Translations under genes and position numbers: made by a program
Notes under the pieces: model-generated
The model's database searches: none
The model's input: only the letters and a program-made list of their open reading frames with translations
Told to the model about the DNA's origin: nothing
NCBI GenBank assembly: GCA_030584105.1
Contig: CP129491.1
Span: 3,286,001-3,350,000, forward strand
Direction of reading: 5' to 3'
DNA from: UTCHB3 sp002050155
Lineage (GTDB): Bacteria > Bacteroidota > Ignavibacteria > Ignavibacteriales > Ignavibacteriaceae
Length of the DNA: 64,000 nt
Shown: one piece after another, positions 40,106-47,953 of the stretch
Layout: each line of letters opens with the position of its first letter
How positions within the stretch are numbered: position 1 is the first letter of the stretch

Positions 40106-41557
40106 TTATTTCATCAAAAGTACTTTTAGGTTTCCGGCAGTTTCGCAGGTTTCGTTAACTAAAGAGAGCCTGACCAAATAAACACCCGATGGGAACGAGT
40201 TCAGCGAAAGTTTTTCCGTAAAACTGCCCGCGGGATGGAACCCGGCTTCCTTTCTCAACACTTCCTTTCCTGAAATATCGTAAACAGTAAGAGTTACATT
40301 CCCTGCAGTGGGTAACTGATACTCTAATGTAGTGGCGGGGTTAAAAGGATTTGGATACGCAGAAAGCAAAAGTTTTTCAGGCAGACTAATTTCAGTTTCA
40401 ACAGATTGCGGTGCCAGATATTTTGTAATTTCCGCCCAAAGTTCGGGGCGTTCCCGGTCGTAGTTAAGCGCCCACATCCCGATTCCCTTCAGGTTTTTGT
40501 TCTTTGCGAATGTATATTTAAGCCCTGTTGCACGATCGTCATCAAACCATACCTGATTGAATTGATTGTTGTTTACGGGAATAATATAATATGCGGTTTG
40601 TGAAGCCGCATGCCACTGCAAACCGTAATTTTGCGATTGTGCCATCGCCGAAGCAAACCTTGGGCTTGCAACAAAGGATGAAATTGTGGCACCAACCTGG
40701 TTTGAGTTTGCAACCCACTCCGCTCCAAAATAGGGTACCCCGAGAACCAATTTTTCAGGTGGACAACCGCCATATTGTACATTAACAGTATTGGTTATGT
40801 TATATGTACCGCCGGTAAGAGGTGCCGGTGGTGCTGTAACGGTGCTGAATGAGCCGGCAAAATCGTAGCCCATGATGAAGATATAGTCGCAAGCAGCAGC
40901 CAAACCGGGTAGTTGCCACCCACTCCAGTTAACAGCAGGTCCCGCAAACGATACTTCTTTACCCGGATGGTTAGTGTGTATATATTGCGTAAGGCTCGCC
41001 ATGAAGTTGTTAATTGCAGTTCCTCTGTCGGCAACATACAGAGCTTCAAAATCAACATTTACACCGTCGAAACTGTAAGTGTTAATCAGGTTGGTGAGTT
41101 TGGCAAAGAAATTGTTTTTTGCGGAATCTTTGGTTATAAGAGAATGAATAGAAGCCGGTGCAAAGTTAACCGCAGTAAGAATCATTTTCACCCCTGCTGT
41201 GTGTGCCTGGTTTATCAGGTTCGTCCAGGGCCAGCCGGAGGGATTTGTGATGTTTCCGAGTGAATCAACTTGGAAATCAAAAGCCGCAATGTGCGTTAAA
41301 AGGTCATATTTTATGTTACTCAAGGCGCCGGGATACTCCCAGTAAGGTAAAAAACCGAACACAACTTTCCCGGTTTGTGCGCTTTTATCAAACTGCAGAG
41401 GGATTATCCCGTCGGGTTCTTCAATCATATTTTCAACAGAAACCTTGCCGTATCGGATTTTATCCGCCTGATGAACCGAAATATGGTTTTGCGCAAAAAG
41501 CAGGTTACCCGAAAGCGCTGCCGTAAGTAAAAATGAAGTAAAAATAGTACGCATCAT
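40106..41557 (-). CDS. Secreted GH18 glycosidase with type IX sorting domain
   Basis: This 483-residue protein has a signal peptide (about 1-22). A GH18 TIM-barrel domain (about 65-385) follows, with the catalytic motif DGVNVDFEAL (DxxDxDxE, Glu as acid) and YDFAGSF. The C-terminal 75 residues form a Por/type IX sorting domain: AYPNPFNPATTLEYQLP, then VYDISGKEV, and SGVYLVRL. The Ser/Thr-Tyr loop and Trp residues around GMWALNYD fit a chitinase or a peptidoglycan/spore-lytic GH18 enzyme; the exact sugar substrate cannot be told. It should be exported through the type IX system to the cell surface. The start overlaps the stop of the NYN-domain gene (ATGA), so the two are coupled. Confidence 0.92.
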   Translation of the reverse strand: MMRTIFTSFLLTAALSGNLLFAQNHISVHQADKIRYGKVSVENMIEEPDGIIPLQFDKSAQTGKVVFGFLPYWEYPGALSNIKYDLLTHIAAFDFQVDSLGNITNPSGWPWTNLINQAHTAGVKMILTAVNFAPASIHSLITKDSAKNNFFAKLTNLINTYSFDGVNVDFEALYVADRGTAINNFMASLTQYIHTNHPGKEVSFAGPAVNWSGWQLPGLAAACDYIFIMGYDFAGSFSTVTAPPAPLTGGTYNITNTVNVQYGGCPPEKLVLGVPYFGAEWVANSNQVGATISSFVASPRFASAMAQSQNYGLQWHAASQTAYYIIPVNNNQFNQVWFDDDRATGLKYTFAKNKNLKGIGMWALNYDRERPELWAEITKYLAPQSVETEISLPEKLLLSAYPNPFNPATTLEYQLPTAGNVTLTVYDISGKEVLRKEAGFHPAGSFTEKLSLNSFPSGVYLVRLSLVNETCETAGNLKVLLMK

Positions 41558-42012
41558 TTGATTCCAAAAAGTTTTTTAAATTCATCCTGCTGTTTTTCCA
41601 ACGAGCTAATCCGTTCGTTTTCTTCTTTTCCCTCGTTGTTCCTGAAATATCTTTTAATAAAATCTTCAGACTTCATTGCTTCGCAATAGCATTTTTTTGC
41701 ATAGTTAAACACTTCAAAATCGGAAGAAACCACAACAATATTTCTTGGGTTTTTCGCTCTGTCAATAGCGTTTTTAATCAAAATATCAGCGGGTCGGGCG
41801 TTAGAGTAAACAATTTCAGTTTTATTGGTTCTTATTTTTTCGCCGGCAAATCCGTCCAAAAAGAGGGTAACTTTGTTGTTCGTTTGGTAGAAAACCGAAT
41901 CGAGCCTCAGGGCAAGGTCTTCCCGCACACCGGCTCTGTCGGAGTTCATTCTACTGCTGAGTGATGGAACTTTGCCCATCAGGTTATTACCGTCAATAAA
42001 GAAAATTTTCAT
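41554..42012 (-). CDS. YacP-like NYN/PIN-domain ribonuclease
   Basis: This 152-residue protein has a YacP-type NYN domain, a PIN-like RNase fold. KIFFIDGNNLMGKV carries the first conserved Asp and Asn, LFLDGF the second acidic site, and VVSSDFEVFNYAKKCYC the third. I chose ATG 42012 (MKIFFIDGNN). The longer open frame to 42129 runs through a 70-bp repeat and lacks conserved residues. The family acts in mRNA or rRNA processing in the cytoplasm. It is cotranscribed with the GH18 gene, an odd pairing with no evident functional link. Confidence 0.82.
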   Translation of the reverse strand: MKIFFIDGNNLMGKVPSLSSRMNSDRAGVREDLALRLDSVFYQTNNKVTLFLDGFAGEKIRTNKTEIVYSNARPADILIKNAIDRAKNPRNIVVVSSDFEVFNYAKKCYCEAMKSEDFIKRYFRNNEGKEENERISSLEKQQDEFKKLFGIK

Positions 42013-42063
42013 ATCTAATCCGCAAAGTTGCTCATTTTTTTCGGTTCTGCAAAGCAACAGGCT

Positions 42064-42231
42064 CAAATTACCACAGGTCATAAATTTGCATACTAAGGGG
42101 GGGGGTAAAAATCTTTGCAACCGAAGCAACCGCGCAAATTACCGCAGGTCATAAATTTGCGTACTAAGGGTGTGGTAAAAATCTTTGCAACCGAAACAAC
42201 CGCGCAAATTACCGCAGGTCATAAATTTGTG
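42064..42231. repeat. 70-71-bp tandem repeat, 2.4 copies
   Basis: Units start at 42064, 42135 and 42205 (partial), each beginning CAAATTACC(A/G)CAGGTCATAA. The first unit has a run of nine G (42097-42105) where the second has GGGTGTGG. The array lies between the divergent NYN-domain gene and sppA and probably overlaps regulatory DNA of one or both. Confidence 0.95.
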
Positions 42232-42298
42232 CCGCAACCCGTCGGAATTTTTTATATTAGCATTCCGTTTTAACACAAATTAAACTTTCGACGATGAT

Positions 42299-44116
42299 AT
42301 GATTACAAACAGCCAAATTCCTCCGTATAGCCCTAAACCGCGCAGCGGGGTAAAAGATTTTTTTCTTACCATGTTCGCCTCGATGTTTGGTTTTATCTTA
42401 GCTCAGGTGGCGCTTTTTCTCTTCCTTTTTGGAATCATTCTTGTTCTCGCAGCTTCCGCAGGCTCTGGTGAAGTGTCGGTCAAAAGTAACTCCATTCTGA
42501 AGATCACTATGGATCAGGAAATTATTGATTCACAACGGGATGAAACTGATTTTCTGACCTCACTTCTGCAGGATGAGACAGGAAAGAAAAACAGCCTGCA
42601 GGAATATCTGAACGCAATAAATACTGCTGCCGGTGATGACAACATTAAGGCTATTTATCTTGAACTTTCCGACCCCAATTCCAATCTGACAAATCTTCAG
42701 GAAATCTGGGATGCCTTGGCTGAATTCAAAAAGACCGGTAAGAAAATATTTGCTTACTCGGATGCCTACAGCGCACGCGGTTTATACATGGCTTCGGTTG
42801 CCGATAAAATTTGGCTTAACCCGCAGGGAAGTGTGCTTTTTAAGGGGCTTGGGATGGAAATTCCAATGTTTGGACCTCTTCTGAACGCGCTCGGTGTGGA
42901 AGCTCAGGTAACAAAAGTGGGCAAATACAAAAGCGCGGTTGAACCTTACACTCTGCAAAAAGCAACGGAAGAAAACAGAACTCAACTGAAAGCCTGGGCT
43001 GGGGGGTTATGGAACTCGTACCTTCAGAAAATTTCCGCAAAAACAAAATTGGATAATACACGGCTGAACCAAATTGCCGACTCGCTAACCTCTTTCGACC
43101 CGAAAGCTGCCATGAACTATGGGCTGGTTGATACTTTAATTTACAGACACGAAATTAAAGACAAAATAAGAGACGAGTTAAATCAAAATGACGACCCCAA
43201 TTATATTTCATTCAGTGACTATTTAACCACCGGCGCCGGGCAGTTTAAGTATGTGAATTCCGATGAGGTCAGAATTATCTACGCTGAAGGTACAATAATA
43301 TCCGGAGAGAGTACCGACACAGAGATAGGGAGTGATACATTTGTTGAAGCTGTTAAAGACGCAACTGAGGACGAGTCTGTCAAAGCGGTTGTTCTGCGCG
43401 TTAACTCGCCGGGCGGTGATGCTTTGGCAAGCGATATAATGTACCGTCAACTGCAGTTGTTAAAGGCAAAAAAACCTCTGATCATCTCGATGGGTAATTA
43501 TGCCGCTTCCGGAGGGTATTATATTTCAGCACCGGGCACAGTGGTTGTTGCATCACCAAACACAATCACCGGTTCCATCGGTGTTTACGGGCTGCACTTC
43601 AACCTGAAAAATTTAATGAACAACAAGTTGGGCATATTTTTCGATACAGTTAAAACGAACAAATACTCAGATTTCATGTCTTCAAGCAGGCAACTTTCGC
43701 CTTACGAGTTGGAAGTGCTGCAAAAAAGTGTTGACAGGGTTTACGATACCTTCACCGGGTTGGTGGCGACCGACAGAAAACTTAGCTTAGAAAAGGTGGA
43801 AGAGATTGCGCAAGGGCGCATTTGGTTTGCACCCGATGCTTTGCAAAACGGTTTGGTGGATACCCTCGGCGGGTTGAGGGATGCAATAAAAATTGCGGCT
43901 GAAAGCGCCGGGCTATATAAGTATTCGGTTACTTATACAAGCACTTCTGAATCGTTTTTTAAAAAATTGTTCAGGAGTATGAATGTTAAAACCCGCGGGA
44001 TTCTGTATCAATCGAAAGTCTCTGATAAGTTGCAACCTTTCTTACAGGAGATTGACCGTGCCGAAAAGTTGAACGGGGTACTAATGCTGATGCCCTATAA
44101 ACCGGTCTTTTTCTGA
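42299..44116 (+). CDS. sppA: Signal peptide peptidase SppA, 67K type
   Basis: This 605-residue serine protease has one N-terminal transmembrane helix (about 18-50) and two tandem ClpP/crotonase-fold domains, the long form seen in Gram-negative bacteria. The catalytic Lys sits in the first domain (TKVGKYKSAVEPY) and the nucleophile Ser in the second (NYAASGGYYISAP), giving the Ser/Lys dyad. Other marks are RVNSPGGDALASD and TGSIGVYG. It degrades cleaved signal peptides in the inner membrane facing the periplasm. The length is typical. It is likely its own transcript, starting in the region after the 70-bp repeat. Confidence 0.95.
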   Translation: MITNSQIPPYSPKPRSGVKDFFLTMFASMFGFILAQVALFLFLFGIILVLAASAGSGEVSVKSNSILKITMDQEIIDSQRDETDFLTSLLQDETGKKNSLQEYLNAINTAAGDDNIKAIYLELSDPNSNLTNLQEIWDALAEFKKTGKKIFAYSDAYSARGLYMASVADKIWLNPQGSVLFKGLGMEIPMFGPLLNALGVEAQVTKVGKYKSAVEPYTLQKATEENRTQLKAWAGGLWNSYLQKISAKTKLDNTRLNQIADSLTSFDPKAAMNYGLVDTLIYRHEIKDKIRDELNQNDDPNYISFSDYLTTGAGQFKYVNSDEVRIIYAEGTIISGESTDTEIGSDTFVEAVKDATEDESVKAVVLRVNSPGGDALASDIMYRQLQLLKAKKPLIISMGNYAASGGYYISAPGTVVVASPNTITGSIGVYGLHFNLKNLMNNKLGIFFDTVKTNKYSDFMSSSRQLSPYELEVLQKSVDRVYDTFTGLVATDRKLSLEKVEEIAQGRIWFAPDALQNGLVDTLGGLRDAIKIAAESAGLYKYSVTYTSTSESFFKKLFRSMNVKTRGILYQSKVSDKLQPFLQEIDRAEKLNGVLMLMPYKPVFF

Positions 44117-44236
44117 GTTAACAGTATAATCTGAAAGGGATTAGTAAATGTTTTCCGAACAGGGGGAAAAGAATGTTGAAATTCTTCGGAACCGTTTTCA
44201 AATTGATTATTTACTATATTTAAAGTTCGGATATTT

Positions 44237-44698
44237 TTGATTTTGAAATTGGAACAGGCAACTACCAGGATACTTTTAAGGAACCGAAAGGCGCATTTCG
44301 AATATACAATCGTTCAATCGTTTGAAGCCGGAATTGCACTCGTCGGAACCGAAGTTAAAGCGCTCCGTGCCGGAAAAGGTAACATGACAGACGGGTTCGT
44401 CGAAATCATTAACGGTGAAGCGTGGCTTAAAAGTGTTCACATTTCCGAGTATTCGCAGGGTAATATAAACAATCACGACCCGTTCAGGGATCGAAAACTT
44501 CTGCTGAACGGCGTGGAAATCAGAAAACTTAACCAAAGGGTTAAAGAAAAAGGGTACACTATTGTGCCTCTTTCTCTCTACTTGAAGAACGGCAAGGTGA
44601 AAGTCGAGATCGCTTTAGTAAAAGGTAAAAAACTTTACGATAAACGAGAAGCCATTGCAAAGAAGGACATGGAGAGGGAGAACCGCAGAAAAGAATAA
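44237..44698 (+). CDS. smpB: tmRNA-binding protein SmpB
   Basis: This protein of up to 153 residues has the SmpB core NRKAHFEYTIVQSFEAGIAL followed by VGTEVKALRAGKGNMTDGFV, HISEYSQGN, the HDPFRDRKLLL block and the basic C-terminal tail (LYDKREAIAKKDMERENRR), which enters the decoding centre. No ATG lies upstream of the core. TTG codons at 44237, 44243 and 44249 are the candidate starts, so the first residues are uncertain. With tmRNA it rescues stalled ribosomes. No tmRNA gene was seen in the window. Confidence 0.95.
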   Translation: MILKLEQATTRILLRNRKAHFEYTIVQSFEAGIALVGTEVKALRAGKGNMTDGFVEIINGEAWLKSVHISEYSQGNINNHDPFRDRKLLLNGVEIRKLNQRVKEKGYTIVPLSLYLKNGKVKVEIALVKGKKLYDKREAIAKKDMERENRRKE

Positions 44699-44734
44699 GA
44701 TTTTGTAATTCAAAAATAGAGGAAGGAGAAAAAG

Positions 44735-45280
44735 GTGTTCGTACCTTCTCGTATCTTTTTCACTAAAGGCGTTGGGAGACATAAAGATTATCTCGCGTCT
44801 TTCGAACTCGCACTGCGCGGTGCAGGAATTGAAATGTGCAATCTTGTAACCGTAAGCAGTATTTTTCCGCCTGACTGTAAACGAATTTCTAAAGAAGAAG
44901 GATTAAAATATCTTAAACCGGGTCAGATCACTTTTTGTGTAATGGCTCGAAATCAAACCAACGAACCGAACAGGCTGATTGCCTCTTCTATTGGTGTGGC
45001 TATTCCCGCTGATAAAAGCCTCTATGGCTATCTTTCAGAGCATCACCCGTATGGTGAGCCGGAAAAGATTGCCGGCGAGTATGCTGAAGATTTAGCTGCT
45101 ACTATGCTGGCAACTACTCTTGGCATCGATTTTAATCCTGAAGTTGACTGGAGTGAGAGGGAGAACATCTACAAAATGTCCGGTAAGATTGTTCGCTCGT
45201 TCAATGTTACTCAATCGGCTGAAGGGCATAAAAACGGCTTGTGGACAACGGTTCTGGCAGCGGCAATTCTTCTGCCGTAA
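44735..45280 (+). CDS. pdaD: Pyruvoyl-dependent arginine decarboxylase
   Basis: This 181-residue proenzyme of the PdaD family converts arginine to agmatine, the first step of a polyamine pathway. The self-cleavage site is the Ser-Ser pair in LVTVSSIFPP (S41-S42), which would yield a small beta chain and an alpha chain with N-terminal pyruvoyl. The conserved FCVMARNQTNEP and GLWTTVLAAAILLP segments fit the family. The start is GTG 44735 behind GGAAGGAG. It follows smpB by 36 bp and is closed by a terminator. The other polyamine genes are not in the window. Confidence 0.93.
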   Translation: MFVPSRIFFTKGVGRHKDYLASFELALRGAGIEMCNLVTVSSIFPPDCKRISKEEGLKYLKPGQITFCVMARNQTNEPNRLIASSIGVAIPADKSLYGYLSEHHPYGEPEKIAGEYAEDLAATMLATTLGIDFNPEVDWSERENIYKMSGKIVRSFNVTQSAEGHKNGLWTTVLAAAILLP

Positions 45281-45291
45281 CGGATTATAAA

Positions 45292-45348
45292 GCCCGTGTT
45301 TGTTTTACAACATCTTTTGGTTGTTAAAAAAGCACGGGCGCTTTTTTT
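45292..45348 (+). terminator. Rho-independent terminator after pdaD
   Basis: GCCCGTG (45292-45298) pairs with CACGGGC (45333-45339), with an inner stem ACAAC/GTTGT extending the hairpin. Seven T follow from 45342. It lies 11 bp after the pdaD stop. Confidence 0.88.
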
Positions 45349-45366
45349 CAACATAAACGGAGGTTT

Positions 45367-45933
45367 ATGGCACCATATCTGATTTATTTACTCTCAATTA
45401 TGAGTTCCTTGAACTCGGCACCTCCGGGGGAAAATTTTTTTACGCTACACAAAGACTATATGGAAAATGTGTACAAACTGCCTGAAGGCGTTGCTATCAG
45501 CGATGAATATAAAATGCCAACCGTCTCTGCAGATAAAGCTACCGTAAATAGTTTGATTAAACTTTCTGCTAATTATTTAGGGTATCCTTATGTGTGGGGT
45601 GGAACAACAGAGCGAGGTTTCGATTGTTCAGGCTTTGTTTATTTCCTTTTCAATAAAATTGGTAAGCCGATTCCAAGAATGCCCGCTGACCAGTGCCTCA
45701 GGGGCGATGATATTAAATTTCAGGATATCGAACCCGGCGACCTGATCTTCTTCAGTGGCTCTAACTCTAATTCTAAATGGATTGGGCATGTGGGGATGGC
45801 TTTCGACCGCGACTCCAACGGCAACATTCGCTTCATTCACGCCGAAAGTAAGAGAACCGGCGTGATTATTACTTCTTTGGAGCAGCAATATTATAAAAAA
45901 CGCTTTATAAGAGCAACCAGAATAATTAAATAA
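45367..45933 (+). CDS. NlpC/P60 cell-wall peptidase
   Basis: This 188-residue protein has an NlpC/P60 domain from about residue 55. The catalytic Cys is in FDCSGFVYF, the first His in WIGHVGMAF, and the third polar residue in FIHAESKRTG. NYLGYPYVWGGTT precedes the Cys as usual. The N-terminus has a short hydrophobic stretch (about 3-18) that may be a signal peptide. It likely cleaves D-Glu-DAP bonds in the periplasm, which agrees with the DAP-type wall predicted from murE. AACGGAGG lies 5 nt before ATG 45367, and the next gene is 11 bp downstream. Confidence 0.92.
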   Translation: MAPYLIYLLSIMSSLNSAPPGENFFTLHKDYMENVYKLPEGVAISDEYKMPTVSADKATVNSLIKLSANYLGYPYVWGGTTERGFDCSGFVYFLFNKIGKPIPRMPADQCLRGDDIKFQDIEPGDLIFFSGSNSNSKWIGHVGMAFDRDSNGNIRFIHAESKRTGVIITSLEQQYYKKRFIRATRIIK

Positions 45934-45944
45934 CCGGAAATCCA

Positions 45945-47192
45945 ATGAAAAAACCAAAAAGGCATTTCTTTTCCTCGATCATTTTTTTGATCTTTTTATT
46001 TTCTCTTTCTTTCATCGGGTGCGAGCAAAAGGCTAAAGCCGACGATAACCTGCCGCCGACGAATTCGGCAGCAAAAAATGACTCTACAGAAAACACTGAT
46101 AAAAAACGACAGCCGGAGTCATACGACCCCTCGAAATACAGCGCGGTTTATGACGACATGGCGAAGTTTTTTGCCGGTGTTCCAACTGATTCAACCGGCA
46201 GTTTTGCCGGTTTGTTCAACACTAACACCTGGAAAGCACACGCTCAAAGGTTCAGTGCGAGCTGGGCTGGGTTGGAAAATAAAAGACTGGCACCTATCAG
46301 GAAATGGGCTGAGACCGAACTGGCGGATATTTCGCCGGATACTAAAACACTGTTCTATCCTTTCGGGGGACCCGATTTTCTGTTTGCGGCTACTTTTTTC
46401 CCAAATTTTGAAAACTATGTTCTGATTGGGTTAGAACCGGTTGGGCAGCTGCCTGATTTAAATACTCTTAGCCCAGGAGTCTTAAGTTCTTACTTAACCA
46501 GTATGCAGGGTTCGCTTAGAACTTTAGTAACCGGTGGGTTCTTTAAAACCAGAGATATGGCGAGCGATTTCCTTCCCGGCAGGGTTAACGGTACCGTCCC
46601 TGTTCTCTTGATTTTCCTCGCAAAAACCAATCATAAAGTGCTGGACATCGAGTATATTAAGATGGATGGCAAAGGTAAGCTTTCGTACGAAAAAGCAGAT
46701 TTTGGCGCCGCTAAACAGAAAACCCGATACGACGGTGTGATGATTAAATTCACCGATAAAAACGCCAAAATTGTGAAAAAACTCTATTTCTTCAGCACGA
46801 ACCTTGCAAATGACGGGTTCCCGAAAAAACCGGAATTTCAGGAGTTTATCCGGTCTCTGAAACCTTTTGCCTCGATGGCTAAAGCGGCTTCATACCTGAT
46901 GCATCAGCCTGCTTTCAGTGGGATACGGGATTTTGTTGTATCGGAAGCTAATTATATGGTTGAAGAAGACAGCGGCATTCCGATCAGATATTTCAAAGAC
47001 AGCGACTGGGAAAAGAGGTTCTACGGTGTTTATTCCGCCCCAATTCCACTTTTTGCAAACCATGTTCAGAAAGATCTTCAAGCCGCTTACAGAAACAAAG
47101 CTGAAGTTCGCCCGCTGCCTTTCGGGCTTGGTTATTACTGGGAGCCGGGGCGCAGCAATTTATTGTTCGCTATTAGAAAAAATGGGAAATAA
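45945..47192 (+). CDS. Unrecognised lipoprotein of 415 residues
   Basis: The N-terminus is basic, then hydrophobic and ends in a lipobox (LSFIGC), followed by an Asn/Asp/Lys-rich linker (about 28-60). The body (about 60-415) is a soluble alpha/beta-like region with distinctive pieces LFYPFGGPDFLFAATFF, NYVLIGLEPVG and FAKTNHKVLDIEYI-like strands. The same style of conserved aromatic/Gly block suggests a real family, but I do not recognise it. It is 11 bp downstream of the NlpC/P60 gene and probably cotranscribed, so a cell-envelope role is plausible. Confidence 0.78.
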   Translation: MKKPKRHFFSSIIFLIFLFSLSFIGCEQKAKADDNLPPTNSAAKNDSTENTDKKRQPESYDPSKYSAVYDDMAKFFAGVPTDSTGSFAGLFNTNTWKAHAQRFSASWAGLENKRLAPIRKWAETELADISPDTKTLFYPFGGPDFLFAATFFPNFENYVLIGLEPVGQLPDLNTLSPGVLSSYLTSMQGSLRTLVTGGFFKTRDMASDFLPGRVNGTVPVLLIFLAKTNHKVLDIEYIKMDGKGKLSYEKADFGAAKQKTRYDGVMIKFTDKNAKIVKKLYFFSTNLANDGFPKKPEFQEFIRSLKPFASMAKAASYLMHQPAFSGIRDFVVSEANYMVEEDSGIPIRYFKDSDWEKRFYGVYSAPIPLFANHVQKDLQAAYRNKAEVRPLPFGLGYYWEPGRSNLLFAIRKNGK

Positions 47193-47273
47193 ACAGCCGG
47201 ATTAACCTTTAGTTTTTCCCGGTTCGCCGGCAAAGAATCAATAAAAAACTGAAGAAAAAATATTTGCCGATAG

Positions 47274-47353
47274 AATTGAACTGCAGGATATTTGACGGAA
47301 AAATACCCACAGTTAAAAAATTGAACTGCAGGATATTTGACGGAAAAATACCC
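47274..47353. repeat. 35-bp direct repeat downstream of the TPR gene
   Basis: AATTGAACTGCAGGATATTT begins both copies, at 47274-47308 and 47319-47353. The copies are identical over 35 bp, with an offset of 45 bp. A third, shorter match (GAATGAACTGCAGAATACCC) begins near 47364. Read on the minus strand, each copy follows the TPR gene's stop codon. Confidence 0.96.
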
Positions 47354-47395
47354 GGTGGCAAAGAATGAACTGCAGAATACCCGACAGTGAAAAAT

Positions 47396-47890
47396 CTATC
47401 TGCAATATTTAGAGAGAGAATCGGCGGCTGATGTCTCGCCAAGGGCGTTTGCTTCTTCAAAAGCGGCACACGCCCTTTCTTTTTCCCCTTTGCCGGCTTT
47501 AATGCTTCCGAACATCAGATAAACGGTTGGTTTTTTATCATTTAAGTAAACGGCTTTCTCCAAGTAAATTTCTGCCGATGAAAGCTCGTTTTTCATGTAA
47601 TAAGCCTGCCCGAGCAAAGCAGCCACCCCTGCGATATTGGGGTTTCTACCCTGAACTTCCTGCAATTTATTAAGCGCCAAATCCGTTTTCCCCTCTTTCA
47701 GCAAAGCTTCCGCTTCTTTCAGCCCTTTTTTATCAGTCTCAATTTTGGTTTTAGATTCCAGCTCAATCTGTTTCTTAAGGAACTCTTTTTCCTCGTTAAG
47801 CCGGGCTTTTTTATAGAAAGTGTAAATTACAACAAGCTGCACTACAGCAGCAAAGATCAAAAAGATCGCCAGTTTCCTGTTTTTTTTCAT
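47396..47890 (-). CDS. Membrane-anchored TPR protein
   Basis: This 164-residue protein starts at ATG 47890 (MKKNRKLAIFLIF). The open frame continues upstream to 48037, but that part overlaps the divergent gene and is not protein-like. One N-terminal transmembrane helix (about 6-24) is followed by a charged coiled coil (about 28-60) and two to three TPR units (about 60-155), such as AEALLKEGKTDLALNKL and LGQAYYMKNELSSAEIYLEKA. It is probably a scaffold protein at the inner membrane. Its 5' end is 63 bp from the divergent golvesin/amidase-like gene. Confidence 0.82.
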   Translation of the reverse strand: MKKNRKLAIFLIFAAVVQLVVIYTFYKKARLNEEKEFLKKQIELESKTKIETDKKGLKEAEALLKEGKTDLALNKLQEVQGRNPNIAGVAALLGQAYYMKNELSSAEIYLEKAVYLNDKKPTVYLMFGSIKAGKGEKERACAAFEEANALGETSAADSLSKYCR

Positions 47891-47953
47891 TCTCTTTTGT
47901 AAGTTAAAGGAATTAATTTTGAAAAATATCAAACCAAATATAAGAGTAAACAA

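Noticed and set aside
42013..42129. N-terminal extension of the NYN-domain gene
   Set aside because: It runs through the 70-bp repeat and has no conserved residues; MKIFFIDGNN at 42012 is the family start.
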